Assembly (NCBI RefSeq): GCF_001428125.1 | Contig: NZ_LMSM01000011.1 | Span: forward strand, 62,001-126,000 | Direction: 5' to 3' | From: Nocardioides sp. Soil774 | GTDB taxonomy: Bacteria > Actinomycetota > Actinomycetes > Propionibacteriales > Nocardioidaceae | DNA length: 64,000 nucleotides | Shown: positions 61,438 to 64,000 of the stretch, piece by piece | Layout of the letters: each line of letters starts with the position of its first letter | How positions within the stretch are numbered: the stretch's first letter is position 1 | Notes under the pieces: generated by a model | Databases searched by the model: none | Told to the model about the DNA's origin: nothing | The model's input: the letters and a program-made list of their open reading frames with translations, nothing else | Made by a program: the position numbers and the translations under genes

Positions 61438-63156
61438 TCAGGCCTTCGAGCTCTTCTCGACCTGCCCGCTCTCGACCGACAGCACGAAGTCGTCGCCGTG
61501 CTCGGTGACGCCGGTGATGACGGCGGCCTCGACGGCCTCGATGGCGTACTTGCGACGCACGACCATCGGGTCCTGGGCCAGGTCCTTCACCAGCGCGACT
61601 GCGAGCCCGATCATGATGACGACGAACGGGAGCGCCGCGATGACCGTGATGGTCTGCAGGCCGCTGAGCGCGTCCTCGCCGCCGACGAGGAGCATCACCG
61701 CGGCGACCGCGCCGGTCGCGACGCCCCAGAAGATGACCGTCGGGCGGCTCGGGTGGATCGTGCCGCGCTCGGAGAGCGAGCCCATCACGATGGAGGCGGC
61801 GTCGGCGCCGGAGACGAAGAAGATGCCGACCAGGATCATCACGACGACCGACGAGACGGTCGCGAGCGGGTAGGCCTCGAGGGTGCTGAAGAGCTGGTTC
61901 TCCAGGCCGCCGGCGCCGGCGATGTCGGTGCCCTTCTTCTGCAGGTCGATGGCGGCGCCGCCGAAGATGCAGAACCACACGACGCTGACCAGGCTCGGCA
62001 CGAGCAGCACGCCGGTGACGAACTGGCGGATGGTGCGACCGCGCGAGATGCGGGCGATGAACATGCCCACGAACGGCGTCCACGAGAGCCACCAGGCCCA
62101 GTAGAAGACGGTCCAGGCCGAGAGCCACTCGCTGGTCTCCGAGCCCTCGGCGGCGGTGCGTGCGGCCATCATCGGCAGGTCCGCGACATAGCTGCCGATG
62201 GACGTCGGCACGAGGTTGAGGATGAAGACGGTCGGGCCGACGATGAAGACGAAGAGCGCGAGCGCGACGGCGAGCACCATGTTGATGTTGGACAGCCACT
62301 GGATGCCCTTGGCCACGCCGGACACGGCGGACAGCACGAAGGCGGCGGTGAGCACGGCGATGATGCCGACGAGCACGGCGTTGCCGGTGTCGCCGAGGCC
62401 GGCGACGATCTGCAGCCCGGACTCGATCTGCAGCGCGCCGAGGCCCAGCGAGGTGGCGGAGCCGAAGAGTGTCGCGAAGATGGCGAACATGTCGATCGCC
62501 TTGCCGCCGAGGCCGTGCGCGTGGCGGCCGAGGAGGGGCTCGAAGGCGGAGCTGATCAGCTGCAGGCGGCCCTTGCGGTAGACGCCGTACGCCACCGCGA
62601 GACCCACGACGGCGTAGATCGCCCACGGGTGGAGCGTCCAGTGGAACATCGTGGTCGCCATCGCGTTCTGCGCGGCCTCGGGGCCACCGGCCTCACCGGT
62701 GCCGGGCGGCGGGGTGACGAAGTGGGTGATCGGCTCGCTGACGCCGTAGAACATCAGGCCGATGCCCATCCCGGCGCTGAACATCATCGCGACCCACGAG
62801 ATGGTCCGGAACTCCGGCTCCTCGTCGTCGCGCCCGAGGGGGATGTTGCCGAACTTGCCCAGCGCCAGCCAGATCACGAAGACCACGAAGACGCTCGAGG
62901 TGAGCACGAAGAGCCACCCGGTCTTCTCCATCGTCCAGGTGAGGCCGGTCGCGGAGGCGTCGGCGAGGCTGTCGGTGCTGACGAAGCCCCAGACGAGGAA
63001 CGCCAGGCTGACGACGGCGGTGACGCCGAAGACGAGCTTGTCCAGGCCCTTCTCGCGAGGCACGCTGGGCTCGATGGCGCTGTCGAGGGCCGGGTGCGGC
63101 TCGTCGACGGGGTCGGGTGCGGGCAGGTCGCGGGGATGCTCGATTCCTGTGGCCAT
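61438..63156 (-). CDS. BCCT-family (betaine/choline/carnitine) transporter
   Basis: 572 residues, twelve membrane segments. The glycine-rich segment SAGMGIGLMFYGVSEPITHF and the Trp-rich segment VFYWAWWLSWTPFVGMFIARISRGRTIRQFV are the BCCT hallmarks; the Trp box forms the substrate aromatic cage. The C-terminal tail is short and charged, as in osmotically or activity-regulated members. ATG 63156 is preferred over an upstream start because the following residues fit a soluble N-terminus. It probably imports glycine betaine or choline as an osmoprotectant. Confidence 0.92.
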   Translation of the reverse strand: MATGIEHPRDLPAPDPVDEPHPALDSAIEPSVPREKGLDKLVFGVTAVVSLAFLVWGFVSTDSLADASATGLTWTMEKTGWLFVLTSSVFVVFVIWLALGKFGNIPLGRDDEEPEFRTISWVAMMFSAGMGIGLMFYGVSEPITHFVTPPPGTGEAGGPEAAQNAMATTMFHWTLHPWAIYAVVGLAVAYGVYRKGRLQLISSAFEPLLGRHAHGLGGKAIDMFAIFATLFGSATSLGLGALQIESGLQIVAGLGDTGNAVLVGIIAVLTAAFVLSAVSGVAKGIQWLSNINMVLAVALALFVFIVGPTVFILNLVPTSIGSYVADLPMMAARTAAEGSETSEWLSAWTVFYWAWWLSWTPFVGMFIARISRGRTIRQFVTGVLLVPSLVSVVWFCIFGGAAIDLQKKGTDIAGAGGLENQLFSTLEAYPLATVSSVVVMILVGIFFVSGADAASIVMGSLSERGTIHPSRPTVIFWGVATGAVAAVMLLVGGEDALSGLQTITVIAALPFVVIMIGLAVALVKDLAQDPMVVRRKYAIEAVEAAVITGVTEHGDDFVLSVESGQVEKSSKA

Positions 63157-63247
63157 CCCTCGACCAAAGCGAAGTCCCGCCGCTGCTGGCAAACCGGGAG
63201 TACGTCGCCTCGCTCACGACGAGAGCAGGCTCACACGCGTGCGCGGC

Positions 63248-63757
63248 TCAGTCCGCGTCCACGAGGTCGCCGGGCACGAGCGAGCGCGCCCAGGTCCTGG
63301 CCCGCTCCACCTCGCCCTCGCGCAGGGGCCCGGCGACGTCGTCGACGTAGAACGACTCGACGCCGATGACGTGGCCGAGGTGGTGGCGCGCCACCACCTT
63401 GCTCGCGGCCTTCGCCGCCGATCCGGGCAGGTGCCGCACCTTGGCGATGCGCGTGTCGAACGCGGCCACGGCCACGTGGGGGCTCGGGGGTAGGCCGTCG
63501 AGCCACTCGCGGATGCCTAGGGCCTCGTGGTCAGGGCCCGCGCCCTGCGTGACCGCGTCGTGGCGGGTGGTGGCCCGGCTCATCGAGAACGCGTGGGTCG
63601 GCCCGCCGACGACCAGGAGGTCGACGTCGGGCGGCAGGGGCGTGGGGGCGTCGACGACGTCGACCACCTCCACCGGGCCGGGCAGGTCCGGGGTGATGGC
63701 GTGGGCGACCGTCCGGGTGTTGCCGAACATCGACTCGTGCACGACGAGCGTGGTCAT
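63248..63757 (-). CDS. flavodoxin-domain protein
   Basis: 169 residues. VVHESMFGNTRTVAHAI is the FMN-phosphate loop and DLLVVGGPTHAFSMSR the following strand-loop of flavodoxin-fold proteins; AFDTRIAKVRHLPGSAAKAASKVV is typical of a short bacterial subgroup. It is likely a small electron-transfer or NAD(P)H-quinone-type protein. The ATG at 63757 overlaps the stop of the upstream gene (ATGA). Confidence 0.85.
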   Translation of the reverse strand: MTTLVVHESMFGNTRTVAHAITPDLPGPVEVVDVVDAPTPLPPDVDLLVVGGPTHAFSMSRATTRHDAVTQGAGPDHEALGIREWLDGLPPSPHVAVAAFDTRIAKVRHLPGSAAKAASKVVARHHLGHVIGVESFYVDDVAGPLREGEVERARTWARSLVPGDLVDAD

Positions 63758-64000
63758 GGCGTGGGTCCTTCCTGGAGGGGGAGCGTGGATGGGAGGGGAG
63801 GGGCGGCGAGCGAGCGGAGCCACCGCTCGACGAGCCAGCCGCTCAGGCCGAGCAGCAGGAGGCTGGGGCCGGCGTCGGGGCCGAGGTGGACGTCGTCACC
63901 GGTCGCCAGCGCGACCACCGGCCCTGCCCACAGGGCGGTGAACAGGGTGACGACCTTGATGAGCGCGACCACGGCCAGCGCCGGGCCGGCGCGGTGCCCG
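63754..64000 (-). CDS. membrane protein fragment (5' end beyond window)
   Basis: C-terminal 81 residues of a gene whose start lies right of the window; the frame is open to the edge. Two hydrophobic helices (VVALIKVVTLFTALWAGPVVALA and GPSLLLLGLSGWLVERWL) are followed by a Pro-rich tail. The visible part resembles no family I can name. Overlaps the flavodoxin gene by 4 nt, so the two are co-translated. Confidence 0.6.
   Translation of the reverse strand, partial: GHRAGPALAVVALIKVVTLFTALWAGPVVALATGDDVHLGPDAGPSLLLLGLSGWLVERWLRSLAAPPLPSTLPLQEGPTP

Overview
The window is high-GC chromosomal DNA with dense, mostly co-oriented genes and actinobacterial marker families: SufR-SufBD-Rieske-SufC-SufS-SufU-SufT, a DUF3099 protein, acVLRF1, GuaB1, 6C RNA, a DUF222-HNH protein and a mabA/inhA-like pair. 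Together these suggest a Nocardioides-like member of the Propionibacteriales. This is inferred from gene content and codon use only; no rRNA is present to confirm it. I see no IS element, prophage, CRISPR array, tRNA or rRNA. No stretch longer than about 200 bases lacks a gene.

Layout. 1-6.4 kb: SUF iron-sulfur cluster operon, entering at the left edge inside its SufR-type repressor, with most genes overlapping by 1-4 nt. 6.5-13.9 kb: single genes (nucleotidyltransferase, PAS sensor, ASCH-like, NYN nuclease, RibD-like reductase, acVLRF1), an ABC-2 exporter pair and an APH-like kinase. 13.9-24.7 kb: zinc metallopeptidase, ABC-F protein, enoyl-CoA hydratase, ABC exporter, an SDR, SURF1, MoaA, HNH endonuclease, NUDIX hydrolase and a small zinc-finger-like protein. 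24.7-27 kb: 6C small RNA, DUF3099 gene, dodecin, then fabG-fabI (fatty-acid synthesis). 27-33.8 kb: a cyanophycin-type locus. It holds a stand-alone CphA-like Mur ligase, a membrane protein, and a leftward, translationally coupled operon of cyanophycinase-like, cyanophycin synthetase and cupin genes. 33.8-41.4 kb: SixA-type phosphatase plus PrmC-like methyltransferase, SerB, an orphan ABC ATPase, NfeD, an SPFH protein, a TauE exporter and a hydrolase. 41.4-50.7 kb: SpoIIE-type phosphatase, a three-gene ABC-2 exporter, CAP protein, PEBP, CysG, two SpoU methyltransferases, DedA and peptide deformylase. 50.7-57.9 kb: an acyl-CoA dehydrogenase pair, YiaA/B, an aromatic amino acid decarboxylase, a membrane protein, GuaB1, and a sulfotransferase. 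57.9-64 kb: nucleosidase, two glycosyltransferases, a LysR-like effector domain without HTH, a BCCT transporter, flavodoxin and a truncated membrane gene.

Regulation. The strongest window-wide signal is a repeated leaderless promoter arrangement. A -10 hexamer of the form TAnnnT (commonest TAGGNT) lies 6-8 nt before the ATG or GTG of about 27 genes on both strands, and it settles several start codons (MoaA, FabG, NUDIX, SpoIIE phosphatase, GuaB1). At three places the upstream gene's TAG stop codon is also the first half of the next -10. Two fatty-acid genes have an inverted repeat lying directly over such a -10.

The parts most worth a second look are the cyanophycin-type locus (a second Mur ligase without ATP-grasp, a coupled cupin, and a cyanophycinase-like protein with no Glu between its nucleophile and His), the 6C RNA with its promoter, and several proteins that keep a fold but have lost a usual part: a PAS protein with an H-box but no ATPase domain, an SDR without Tyr-x3-Lys, and a LysR effector domain without DNA-binding domain.
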